DNA from: Nitrospinae bacterium RIFCSPLOWO2_12_FULL_45_22
GTDB taxonomy: Bacteria; 2-12-FULL-45-22
Length of the DNA stretch: 12,793 bases
Assembly (NCBI GenBank): GCA_001803565.1
Contig: MHDQ01000002.1
Span: 525-13,317 of the forward strand
Reading direction: 5' to 3'
Below the pieces are notes generated by a model. That model was given only the letters and a program-made list of their open reading frames with translations. It was not told the origin of the DNA and did no database searches. A program made the position numbers and the translations under genes. Below are positions 1 through 8,400 of this stretch, one piece after another (within the stretch, counting starts at the first letter, position 1; every line of letters begins with the position of its first letter).

Positions 1-442
1 ACCGGCCTAACGGTGTAACAGGTATAGCCCCTTGTCCCACTTCATTAGAGACAATTATAAAGGGATTATTTCTTTGGGATATTAAATGCAATAGATATTC
101 CCCCTGGTTTAGGATCTTTTCTTCCAGCTTATCTTTGTCCGGGCAATCCTTCTCATAATAGAGGAGCAGATTGGATAGATAGAGGGTGAGGCAGTCTAAT
201 ATTACCGGGTCTTTGGAGTCAGGTATCCGGGCCAGGGCCTTATCCAGGGCAATGGGTTCTTCCAGGGTAATAAAATGGGCTGGGCGGTTAGCCTTATGGC
301 GGGCTGTCCGGGCAGCCATCTCTTCATCCAATGGCTCGGCTGTGGCAATATGATAAACCCTATCGGCAGCCTTTACCATATTGGTTGCGTAACGACTCTT
401 GCCTGAACGGTTACCACCTATAATTAATGTAATATTTCCCAT
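1..442 (-). CDS. cobU: Adenosylcobinamide kinase / adenosylcobinamide-phosphate guanylyltransferase, C-terminus cut by window edge
   Basis: CobU/CobP phosphorylates adenosylcobinamide and then transfers GMP to it, giving adenosylcobinamide-GDP in cobalamin salvage and nucleotide-loop assembly. The first 147 residues are visible. They begin with the family P-loop GGNRSGKS at residues 9-16. An ATAEP segment follows at 33-37. H49 in the ARHKANRP stretch fits the His guanylylated during transfer. The conserved SNEVGQGAIP motif lies near the cut end. The full family length is about 170-185 residues, so roughly 30 are missing. The start is the ATG at 442, preceded by GGAG at close spacing. No other cobalamin gene and no recognisable B12 riboswitch lies upstream, and 201 bp separate it from the next gene on the same strand. 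I am confident of the family; the domain order and motifs are all as expected. Confidence 0.93.
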   Translation of the reverse strand, partial: MGNITLIIGGNRSGKSRYATNMVKAADRVYHIATAEPLDEEMAARTARHKANRPAHFITLEEPIALDKALARIPDSKDPVILDCLTLYLSNLLLYYEKDCPDKDKLEEKILNQGEYLLHLISQRNNPFIIVSNEVGQGAIPVTPLGR

Positions 443-643
443 CTCTCCATTAAAAAGCAGAAAATTTTGGCCCTTTATCTCTGTGCCTCCAGTCTATCAT
501 CTACAGCCGAAGAGAGCAAGGAGGATATAGGGTTCGTGGGAATGCAGAATATTCTCGCTTCCTCCTTGTAAACTTTATTTTTGAAAGGGCAGGGCGGGGC
601 AAGAATCTACACTGAGGCTGGGTAATGTAAAAAAGAGAGATTT
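443..643. other. Intergenic region upstream of cobU with a 9-bp inverted repeat
   Basis: This stretch separates cobU from the 100-residue gene. It holds a perfect inverted repeat, CAAGGAGGA at 517-525 and TCCTCCTTG at 560-568, with a 34-nt loop. In the cobU transcript one arm carries an AGGAGG sequence, so the repeat could form a leader hairpin, but no peptide with a plausible start follows it. I searched by eye for the cobalamin riboswitch core and B12 box and found neither. No tRNA is visible. Confidence 0.4.
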
Positions 644-946
644 TTATTTCTTTCCAGTCGACTTGCCGATACTCTTTAGATATTCTTCAAAACTGAGTTC
701 CTTAACTATTCTTGTATACTTTACGGGAAAGGAGACATTATTTTCATTCCAGCTATCCGCTTGTTCTTTCACGGGTATTGGCCGTCTAGGGGGACACTTA
801 TGCGGAAAAGGGGTTATGGTTTCCAACTCAACTTCGGACTTGTTCCTACTTTCTTCGGGAGCATTTTTTTGGTTTTTCAAGAATTGGTGCAGGCCTGATT
901 TTCTCCTGGACCTTACTCTTCTTTTATCATAGTTGCTGATTCCCAT
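644..946 (-). CDS. Unrecognised 100-residue basic protein, last gene of the ATPase run
   Basis: I do not recognise this protein. It is highly charged, with a very basic N-terminus (KRRVRSRRKS at residues 8-17) and a proline-rich middle (PFPHKCPPRRPIP, about 47-59). A short amphipathic end contains LSFEEYLKSIGK. It has no membrane segment or signal peptide, so it is probably cytoplasmic or nucleic-acid or partner binding. The ATG at 946 lies 9 bp after the stop of the ATPase gene, and an AGGAT ribosome site overlaps that stop codon. This argues for translation coupled to the ATPase. The opposite strand is also open over 663-932, but that frame has no supporting start signal or context. It could be an accessory factor of the ATPase; this is inference from position only. 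Confidence 0.55.
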   Translation of the reverse strand: MGISNYDKRRVRSRRKSGLHQFLKNQKNAPEESRNKSEVELETITPFPHKCPPRRPIPVKEQADSWNENNVSFPVKYTRIVKELSFEEYLKSIGKSTGKK

Positions 947-955
947 ATAGAGATC

Positions 956-3343
956 CTAAGGCAGATAGTTAAGGATATGTCTTCCAGCCTTTTTCCAGGG
1001 ACGGAGATTGCCAGGCTGAGGATAAGAGGGAATAATTGTTTCTATGAATATCGTCGGCTGTCCTCCTCGGACCTGGATGGAAAACTCTACAAACTCTGTT
1101 TCATGGTTTTCATGAAGATTATTTGAGGCATCAATCACAAAATTGATAAAATCTGTCACTAATTCCTCATCAAGAGGCGCATGGAGCCGAGTTTTAAGCT
1201 CTTGATAAGTCCTGAACAAATTCCGGATCCCTTCTTGCTCGGTAGCAATGGTGGCGCACTCAAAGCGGGCACGATATATCTCTCCTTCGCTAACTGAGGC
1301 AGCAGTGGAGTTTTCCCAACCATTTTGCGTCACCCCAGAGGCAGTCAGCGTATCCCTCTCTCTTTTTATAGGCGGCGGCAAGGGAGGCGCTTTTCGGCCG
1401 GGTAATTCTTTCCCCTCACAAAGGGCTACAATTTCCTTTGCCGGACGGGCCTTAAACTCGTCAGACTCTTGATGAAATACCATCCGAATAATCTCTTCCA
1501 AGGTGGTTATACCACGGGTAGCCTTGTAAAAGCCATCCTCGCGCATGGATATGAGATTGGCTTCTTGCTGGGCAATCTGGCGAATCTGAGAGGAGGTTTT
1601 CCGCATCAAAATAGCATCTCTAATATTATCGTTTAAAAATAAGAGCTCATGAATAGCCGTTCGTCCTTTAAAGCCGGTATAATTACATTCCGGGCACCCC
1701 TTTCCCTCATAGAAGGTAAAGGAATCGATATTAAAATCCGTCCCGCTCAGGAAGGAGGCCAGAACGTCCTTCCCCGGAGTGTATGGTTCTTTGCAATTGG
1801 TACAAACAACACGCACCAGGCGCTGAGATACTACCGACACCACCGTGGAAGAAATAAGAAAGGTATCTATTCCCATATCCATGAGTCGGAGGAGGGCACC
1901 AGTGGTATCATCAGTATGGAAGGTACTGAGTACCTTGTGGCCTGTAAGGGCGGCCTGGATGGTGGCTTCAGCTGCCTCCCTATCCCTGATTTCCCCAATC
2001 ATAAGTACGTCTGGATCCTGACGCATCATGGATCGTATGAAATCGGCATAAGTGAGGTCTAGCTTAGGATCCTTATGACCCTGCACAATACCAGGAATAG
2101 TATATTCCACAGGGTCCTCCACGGTGATAATCATTTTTTGCATATTGTTCAGATAATTGATGGCTGCATAGAGGGTAGTTGTCTTGCCGCTGCCGGTGGG
2201 TCCAGTTGCTAGAATAACGCCTGATGGATAACCCAGAACTTTTTTAAATTTGGCCAAATTGGTGGGTGAAAAACCCAGTTGTTGCAATTCAATTAAATGG
2301 CTCTTCCGATGTAGGACCCTGATAACTACGTTTTCTCCGTAAGCCGAGACATAAGTCGATACTCTAAGGTCTATCTCTTTATCCATTATCCGCGCTTCGA
2401 TTCGACCATCCTGATGTCTACGCTTTTCGGCGATGTCCAACCTGCAAAGCACTTTTATCCGAGAGATCAGAGACTTGCTTAAATAAAGAGGTAGGTCGGT
2501 TTTGTGTAGCAACACTCCATCAATACGGAATCGGATGCGAAGAGTATTGTCTTGAGGTTCTATGTGGATGTCGCTCGCATTTTCATTGGCGGCACTGGAG
2601 ATAATATAATTAAGGATGTTGATGATGTTGTCGTTATCACTTTGGGTAAAGTCTTGATCACCAATAATTAGATTCTTACGGTTCTTCTCCTCACTGTCGT
2701 CCCTGCCCAACTGGACATTAGTTAAAAAGAGCTGATCGAGGACTTTTGAAATTTGGGATGAGGAGGCGATGGCCAGTTCTATGTCACATCGGAAGAGATT
2801 TTTAAGGTCGGTTAGAATATCTTTTGACAAAGGATCGGCTGTGATGACTGTGACTATTTTATCCTGTTTGAAAGCGGGAAGGACATTATTTCGCCGTAAA
2901 TACGTTTCGCTGACCTCTTTGACGAGGGATCGATCAATGAGATTCACGTCTGGGGAAATCTTGGGGATACCTAATTGCAGACTCAGACAATTAACGAGGT
3001 CTTCCTCCTTGATAAGACCCATTTCCATGAGAATAACTCCAAGTTTTTTCCCTGACTCTTTCTGTCGCTCTAAGGCTTCTGTTATCTGATCCGGGGTAAC
3101 GAGACCTAAATTGATAAATAGTTCTCCCAGATAGATGTTTTTTTTGTATTTTTTGAGAATCCGGGTCAAATCGATCCGACTGAGAAATCCGGCGTCAATA
3201 CAAACCGCTCCCAGTGGCTTATATACCGTCTGTTCTTTTTGCTTAGTCAAGGCATGTTCTAACTGTTCCCTGGTGAGGTGGCCTTCCTTAACTAGCAACT
3301 CCCCGATTTTCATTTGGGATTCGTTCATTCCGGGATTACTCAT
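956..3343 (-). CDS. GspE/PilB/MshE-type secretion or pilus assembly ATPase with two MshEN pairs and a C-terminal extension
   Basis: This is a hexameric traffic ATPase of type II secretion, type IV pilus or related machines, acting at the cytoplasmic face of the inner membrane. The N-terminus has four repeats of the 24-residue MshEN motif (residues 12-35, 43-66, 71-94, 100-123). The last two are spaced by five residues, as in c-di-GMP-binding MshEN domains. The core has Walker A GPTGSGKTTT (381-390), Walker B DPDVLMIGEIRD (443-454) and the His box HKVLSTFHTDD (469-479). A zinc tetracysteine is formed by C514, C517, C550 and C553. Everything needed for catalysis is present. Residues from about 630 to 795 form an extra region: a proline-rich linker (650-660) and then an unrecognised folded-looking domain. 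The ATG at 3343 has AGGA eight bases upstream. The gene follows the REC-GGDEF-like gene by 128 bp. No pilin or platform gene is near, so the machine it powers is unknown. Confidence 0.93.
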   Translation of the reverse strand: MSNPGMNESQMKIGELLVKEGHLTREQLEHALTKQKEQTVYKPLGAVCIDAGFLSRIDLTRILKKYKKNIYLGELFINLGLVTPDQITEALERQKESGKKLGVILMEMGLIKEEDLVNCLSLQLGIPKISPDVNLIDRSLVKEVSETYLRRNNVLPAFKQDKIVTVITADPLSKDILTDLKNLFRCDIELAIASSSQISKVLDQLFLTNVQLGRDDSEEKNRKNLIIGDQDFTQSDNDNIINILNYIISSAANENASDIHIEPQDNTLRIRFRIDGVLLHKTDLPLYLSKSLISRIKVLCRLDIAEKRRHQDGRIEARIMDKEIDLRVSTYVSAYGENVVIRVLHRKSHLIELQQLGFSPTNLAKFKKVLGYPSGVILATGPTGSGKTTTLYAAINYLNNMQKMIITVEDPVEYTIPGIVQGHKDPKLDLTYADFIRSMMRQDPDVLMIGEIRDREAAEATIQAALTGHKVLSTFHTDDTTGALLRLMDMGIDTFLISSTVVSVVSQRLVRVVCTNCKEPYTPGKDVLASFLSGTDFNIDSFTFYEGKGCPECNYTGFKGRTAIHELLFLNDNIRDAILMRKTSSQIRQIAQQEANLISMREDGFYKATRGITTLEEIIRMVFHQESDEFKARPAKEIVALCEGKELPGRKAPPLPPPIKRERDTLTASGVTQNGWENSTAASVSEGEIYRARFECATIATEQEGIRNLFRTYQELKTRLHAPLDEELVTDFINFVIDASNNLHENHETEFVEFSIQVRGGQPTIFIETIIPSYPQPGNLRPWKKAGRHILNYLP

Positions 3344-3471
3344 TTCTCTATTCCTAGAACCAATGGGGTTTTAAAATGACATTTAATCCACCCATAGACT
3401 TCTCAAGCCCCGTGACGTCCATTAGGAGGCATGAGGGAGCGCGTAGAAAAAACTTTTACCTAGGTGTAAGA

Positions 3472-4998
3472 TTAAATTATATCCTCCAAAAATATCTCTG
3501 CCAGATCATCTTCAACAAAGAGACCCTTGGTTTCTTCAGACTCATATAGCTGAGGCTCAATTCGACGGAGGAATGATTCTGTTGAAGAATCCAGGTGGGG
3601 GTCAAATTGGGCTGTTTTAAAATTTAATTCGATGGTCTCCTCGTCCCCCCCCAGTTTCCAGTGTCTCTTTTTCATCTCTTCCTTGAGTCTTTCTTGCAAA
3701 TGGATAGACTGGGAGGGATTAGTATTGGGCAAAAGCAAGGCAAAAGTAGAATCCTTCAACCGGGCTACAATATCTACTTTTCGTGCTGTCTCCAGGATAA
3801 CCTTAGAGACCTTACGGATCAGATTATTGATCTCTATAGTTGTTCCTTTCTTTCTTATGTTCTGAAAGTCTTGTATATCGGTCACAATAAGGGTCAAAGG
3901 AATTTCGTACCGTTTAGTGTAACTTATTTCCCGCTCTAAGCATTTCAGAAAAAAGGCCCTGCTTGAGTACCCAGTTATAGTGTCAATGATGGAAAACTGC
4001 TGTGTTTGATCAAAGAAGAATTTCTTTTCCAAAACACTGATGACCTGATCCAGGGCTATGAACAAATCCTCCCGGTCTTTTTCCCGGAGCTGTTCTAAAC
4101 TAACCCCTTGAAAGGCCGCAAAACAGCAGGGGGAGGAGGGTAGTTGAGGTGGATGTATATAAAATTCCGATTCTGAAGGGGGTGGTCCTTCCTCCTGTGA
4201 CATTTTCACATTTTCAGTTTTAAGTAAGGTAAAATTGATATCCTTCCCGGCAAGTTGAATCTGAAATTGCTCGCACAGATATTTAAGGATAAAACGGGAA
4301 AAAACCTTTATCTGATTTTTGCTAACTTTTTCGTTGGGGTAAACTAAAAGGTCACCATTTAGATCACTGAATAAAAAAACCCCGGCAAGGCTAAAATGTA
4401 CCAGGGTTCTCATAATTTCCATTATAGCGATAACTGTATCTCTCATGGTATTTACGGAATGATCCATGAGATTGATTTCGTTAAGAATGGTAGTCTGAAA
4501 AAGCTTTTGCTCTAACAGGTTGTTGGCTAGAGAGAGGATTTCCTGGTTACTCGGAATTCGCCGGGTTTCCCGAATATTGAAGAAGATGTTTTCTTTCCAT
4601 ATTTTGTTCCTGACCTGGCTTGCTACCTTGGATAGTTCATCGAAACGAACCGGTAAATTAAGAAGACCATCGGCCCCAGAATTGATTGCCCAATACTCTT
4701 CCATGGGGCTTTCTGAGGAGTTTAGAATGAGAGTGGGGATAGTATTGCAATTGGCATCATTTTTTAATAGGCGGCAGCATTGATAGGTGCTTAAATTGAG
4801 CAGAAAAAGGTCCAGTATGATGATATCCAGCTTTTCAGCTAGGGCCTTTTTAATGACTTCAAAACCATCCGAGGTTTCGAATACTTCAAAGCCCATCTTT
4901 TCCAAGCCCTCCTTTAAGTAAAATAAATCGGCGACATTTTGGCTTGCAATAAGAGCTTTTTTCTTCTTCTCTTCAGCCAAAGGCTTAGACTCAATCAT
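3472..4998 (-). CDS. REC-GGDEF-like regulator with both signature sites degenerate
   Basis: Receiver domain at about residues 14-130, a GAF-like or unclassified middle region (about 185-300), and a GGDEF-type domain at about 335-482. The receiver keeps D63 at the phospho-acceptor position. However, the acidic pair after the first strand is replaced (ALIASQ, 15-20), and the conserved Lys before Pro is L115. In the GGDEF domain the fold is clear: the DTITGYSSRAFF entry (339-350), DIQDF (374-378) and VAR..FALLLP around 411-424. The catalytic GGDEF signature is KDSTF at 415-419, so diguanylate cyclase activity is very unlikely. A GGDEE string at 450-454 is not at the active-site position. The start ATG at 4998 has AAAGG seven bases upstream. 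It precedes the MshEN ATPase gene and probably acts as a non-catalytic sensor or scaffold for it, which is inference. Confidence 0.88.
   Translation of the reverse strand: MIESKPLAEEKKKKALIASQNVADLFYLKEGLEKMGFEVFETSDGFEVIKKALAEKLDIIILDLFLLNLSTYQCCRLLKNDANCNTIPTLILNSSESPMEEYWAINSGADGLLNLPVRFDELSKVASQVRNKIWKENIFFNIRETRRIPSNQEILSLANNLLEQKLFQTTILNEINLMDHSVNTMRDTVIAIMEIMRTLVHFSLAGVFLFSDLNGDLLVYPNEKVSKNQIKVFSRFILKYLCEQFQIQLAGKDINFTLLKTENVKMSQEEGPPPSESEFYIHPPQLPSSPCCFAAFQGVSLEQLREKDREDLFIALDQVISVLEKKFFFDQTQQFSIIDTITGYSSRAFFLKCLEREISYTKRYEIPLTLIVTDIQDFQNIRKKGTTIEINNLIRKVSKVILETARKVDIVARLKDSTFALLLPNTNPSQSIHLQERLKEEMKKRHWKLGGDEETIELNFKTAQFDPHLDSSTESFLRRIEPQLYESEETKGLFVEDDLAEIFLEDII
3645..3652 (-). repeat. 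Homopolymer of eight G (coding strand) inside the GGDEF-like gene
   Basis: Eight consecutive C on the plus strand read as G(8) in the coding strand, encoding part of LGGDE at residues 449-453. A one-base slip would change the last 55 or so residues, including the helix that ends the GGDEF fold. The frame as written is the intact one, because a normal GGDEF C-terminal helix (SFLRRIEPQLYESEE) follows. Confidence 0.6.
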
Positions 4999-5060
4999 TA
5001 CTATACCTTTTAACGTACTTTGAGCCTTTCCCCAAAAATATTTAGGGTGGGGAAGCGACC

Positions 5061-5080
5061 TGCTTAAATTGTGTTAAGCA
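5061..5080. promoter_or_regulatory. Inverted repeat TGCTTAA-N6-TTAAGCA
   Basis: A perfect 7-bp dyad with a 6-bp centre lies 63 bp upstream of the REC-GGDEF-like start. Its size and spacing fit a dimeric regulator site, though a small leader hairpin is equally possible. Confidence 0.35.
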
Positions 5081-5106
5081 ATACATCAAGATAACTTAAT
5101 TTTATA

Positions 5107-5131
5107 TTTTTTATCATAAATTGATAAAAAA
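5107..5131. promoter_or_regulatory. Perfect 10-bp AT-rich inverted repeat in the divergent region
   Basis: TTTTTTATCA and TGATAAAAAA form a perfect dyad around a 5-base centre. It lies between the leftward start codon and the candidate extended -10. It could be an operator, or a weak bidirectional stem; the stem is too AT-rich to be a convincing intrinsic terminator. Confidence 0.4.
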
Positions 5132-5183
5132 AACAATTTGTAATTGGTGAATTTCCTCTCAAAGTTTGTACCTTGTGAATATA

Positions 5184-5192
5184 ATTATACCA
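5184..5192 (-). promoter_or_regulatory. Candidate extended -10 promoter for the leftward run
   Basis: Read on the minus strand this is TGGTATAAT, a perfect extended -10 element. No good -35 hexamer is present at 17 bp, which is compatible with extended -10 promoters. It lies about 185 bp upstream of the REC-GGDEF-like start codon, leaving a long leader with inverted repeats. Confidence 0.35.
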
Positions 5193-5397
5193 CTATAGAT
5201 GGTTCTAGCGGCTCTGCATCCTCTGTGGTAAAAGATTGAAAAGGATGATACTTGCCTCGCTCACTCGGGGCTTGATTTAGTAATTTTTGGGGAAACCGTC
5301 ATGGCCTTGCAGGCCATAAAGAAGCATGAAAATAAGATTTAAATTTGTAGCCCTTCTGAGGAGTTATTTTCAAGATAAACACTGGCCAGCATAATCC

Positions 5398-5426
5398 TTG
5401 ACAGATATGCCAGAATTATATACGAT
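5398..5426 (+). promoter_or_regulatory. Candidate sigma-70 promoter for the alpha-mannosidase gene
   Basis: A consensus -35 TTGACA (5398-5403) is followed after exactly 17 bp by TACGAT (5421-5426), which matches four of six -10 positions. It lies 64 bp before the TTG start, with no terminator between. Confidence 0.5.
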
Positions 5427-5490
5427 CTTCCTGCTGGCTGTTGATTGCTACCGTATGAACCCTTAGCTATGATTTTAAAGGTTTGATCCC

Positions 5491-8400
5491 TTGCTGAAGA
5501 TTATTGACATATTCATATTTTTGGCTTTTTTATTGGCGTTATTCATAGAGTTTACTGGTGGAGTCAAGCTAAGCTTCCTGGGCTTGAAACTGAGCTTAAC
5601 CCACATAAAAAATCCATTAATTGCCATATCTGTCCTATGGGTACTGAAACATGCTATCAAGTGGAAGATATTCCCATTCTTTAATCGGCATAAGAGATAT
5701 TTCATGGTTTTATTGCTTTTCCTTTTGGGGGCTATTTTTATTGGTGAACTCTATCTGTTTTTTTTCCCCAAGCTGATACTTTTAGGGATAGAAACTACGG
5801 GGCTGCTGACCGGTACCGAAAATAATCCACTACCGGTTGTCCGGATAAAGCTCTTTAACCCTGGCCTCCGGAAGCTAACCGGGGTTAAGATATTGATAGG
5901 AGAAATAGAGGCTGGGGAGCAAAAAGGGATAGTCACTCAGGAGATCCCCTTTGCTAAGCCCGTGACTGTAGAAACCACCGTAGGGCTGCCTAAGTCCTAT
6001 AAAAAAACAAAAAAAGTAGACACTATACTACGCATCCGGCATGCTATGGGAAGTCAAGAAAAACCTGTTACCTTGACTCTGTCTGAGGCAGAGACCGGCT
6101 GGAAGATCTTTATCGTCCCCGGATTTCATTACGATCCGGTCTGGTGGAATACCCAGGATAATTCTACCCGCAGGGCCTTGCGCCTGGTTAATGCCTTTCT
6201 AGAGACTGCCAGGAACCAACCTGAATTCAAATTTGTCCTGGAACAGGTACCTTATCTGAAACCCTTTTGGGATCAATATCCGATGGAGCGAACTACCTTA
6301 CAGGAATTGATCAAGCAGGGACGCTGTGAGCTGGTGGGCGGTGCTTATAACCAGTTGCAGTCCACCTTGTTAAGCCCAGAAACCATTATCCGGAACATCC
6401 TCTATGGCCTCTTTTATCAGGAAGAAATTATGCGGGGTTCGGTGCAGACCTCCTGGCAGTGCGATGTCTTTGGTCACGATCCTAACTTCCCTCAGTTTAT
6501 GAAAAAGGCCGGCCTATCATATGCGGCCTGGTACCGGGGCCCTTTTCATGACTGGGGCGTAAAGCCTGAGCAGATAAATTTTCCTACCGAATTTCTCTGG
6601 ATGGCCCCGGATGGCAGTAGCTTATTAACCCACCATATGAGTGCCGGTTACCATGCCGGAGAAAAACTTGCCCGGGCCGGGTCTCTTTTAGAAGCGGGGT
6701 GGGCGTTAGAAGAGATTTTTAAAGAGCTGAAAAAGGTTGCCCTTACCAAAAATATCCTCCTGCCTATGGGTGCGGACTTTGCTGAGCCTTTCCTGAACCT
6801 AACCCTATTGGCCCGTTGGTGGAATGAGAAATACCTATCACCCAGGGTTATTATTGCCACACCTCAGGAATTCTTTAGCCAGTTAAAAAAAGATATTTCT
6901 GAACCCGAAGAAATACCGGTTATTACAAGGGATATGGGGCCCATATTTGCGGGTACCAACGTGACTAATATTGATAGTAAGCTGGCCAACCGGCAGGCAG
7001 AGAATACCGTACTCACTGCCGAGAGGTTTGCTACCCTGGCTTATCTGCTAGGCGCTTCTTATCCCTATGAAGTCCTGGATCATGCCTGGCGCCAAATCTT
7101 GTTCAACTCCCATCATGATGCCATTACGGGCACCGAAGGTGACCAGGTGTATTTAGACCTTACCTTTGGCTGGCGCGAGGCATATGAGCTGGCCCAGAGG
7201 GTATTAGACCGCTCTCTGCTGGCGATAGGAAAACGCATAAATACTGAAAAGATGGAGGGGCTTCCCTTAGCAGTCTTTAATCCCCTGTCCTGGTCCCGGG
7301 ATGATATAGTTTCCTTTGAGCTGGAGTTCCCTCAAGGACAGGCTAAAGTGCAGGGTATAAGGATTATTGACCCTCAAGGCAAAGAAGTCCCCTATCAGAT
7401 TTATGACTATCTCAACTATGAGGACAAGGGGATTAGATGGCTGAAGGCTAGCTTTATCGGCCAGCAGATACCTTCTATGGGCTACCGCCTCTACCAAATA
7501 ATACCGCTAACCGAGGGCGATTTAGTAGTGCCTGGCGAACAAAACATTACTCCTAACACCCCCCAGATAGTCCTGCAAAACCAATATTATAAAATAACCC
7601 TGGCCCCAGCCCGGGGTGGTGGGATAGTTAGCCTTTTAGATAAAGAGTCTGGCAAAGAAGTTATTCAACCGGGCAAAGGGGCCCTGGGTAATGAATTGGT
7701 CTTCTATGAAGAATATCCTGGAAAAGGTGAGGGCAGATGGGTACTATATCCTACCGGTAAGAAGTGGTATAGTCAGAATTATCCAGTTCAGGGTAAGTTA
7801 AGGCAAGGGCCAGTTAGTAGTAGATTGATCCTGGAGGGGCCCTTTGAGGGTTGCCGCAGAAAACAGGAGATTATCCTCTATGAGGGGCTGAAACGGATAG
7901 ACTTTTTGTCTACCTTCATAGATTTTCAGGGTAAACAAGGTCTATATAAAGTTCATTTCCCCCTACAGGTCAAGGGTGGCCGACCCATCTTTCAGGTGGC
8001 CAATGCCGTCATAGGCCGCTCTTTTGGCTATGATACTGATTATGAAGAGCAGCGCTATACCCTGGACAGCCCGGCTCACCAATGGGTGGAGTATGGTCCT
8101 AATGCCAGGATAATGATAAAAGACCTTGATAGCGGAAAGCCTATAGGCAGCTATTCTTTGGGTGTAGGTGAGATCGTAAAGGGCAAAGGGGGAACGGCGG
8201 CGGCTAACCGATTGGCCGCTGGTCTGATAAAAAAGGGGATAACAACTACTCAGACCCTGGACTCGGCCAGGAGATATGGTGACTTGCGGTATGACTCCAA
8301 TCTACCAGATTTTCGTATAAGCCTGGGTAACGAAAAGACCAATAGCTATACCGCTCAGTTGCTCCGGCAGCTCCGGCCAGCACAGAGACAACTATATTAT

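Larger units (their letters stand above)
4999..5490. other. 492-bp divergent intergenic region
   Basis: No gene is visible here. Besides the sites listed separately, it holds a GCCTCG/CGGGGC hairpin at 5254-5271 and an ATGGCCT/AGGCCAT hairpin with a 3-base loop at 5301-5317. A tiny open frame of 13 codons starts at 5301, with GGGGA before it; I do not regard it as a gene. Around 5211-5230 the text CTCTGCATCCTCTGTGG resembles a short dispersed intergenic sequence I associate with some environmental genomes; this is a weak memory-based match. Confidence 0.5.

Noticed and set aside
443-643. Cobalamin riboswitch before cobU
   Set aside because: No B12 box or conserved core is visible on the minus strand, and 201 bp also has to hold the previous gene's 3' end.
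663-932. 89-residue plus-strand open frame
   Set aside because: It is antisense to the 100-residue gene, which has the better ribosome site and operon context. Neither is proven.
1649-2062. 137-residue plus-strand open frame
   Set aside because: It lies entirely antisense to the conserved catalytic core of the secretion ATPase and has no recognisable domain.
3634-3652. GGDEE string as the active-site GGDEF motif
   Set aside because: It lies at residues 450-454, about 35 residues past the aligned motif position (KDSTF, 415-419), in a loop before the next strand.
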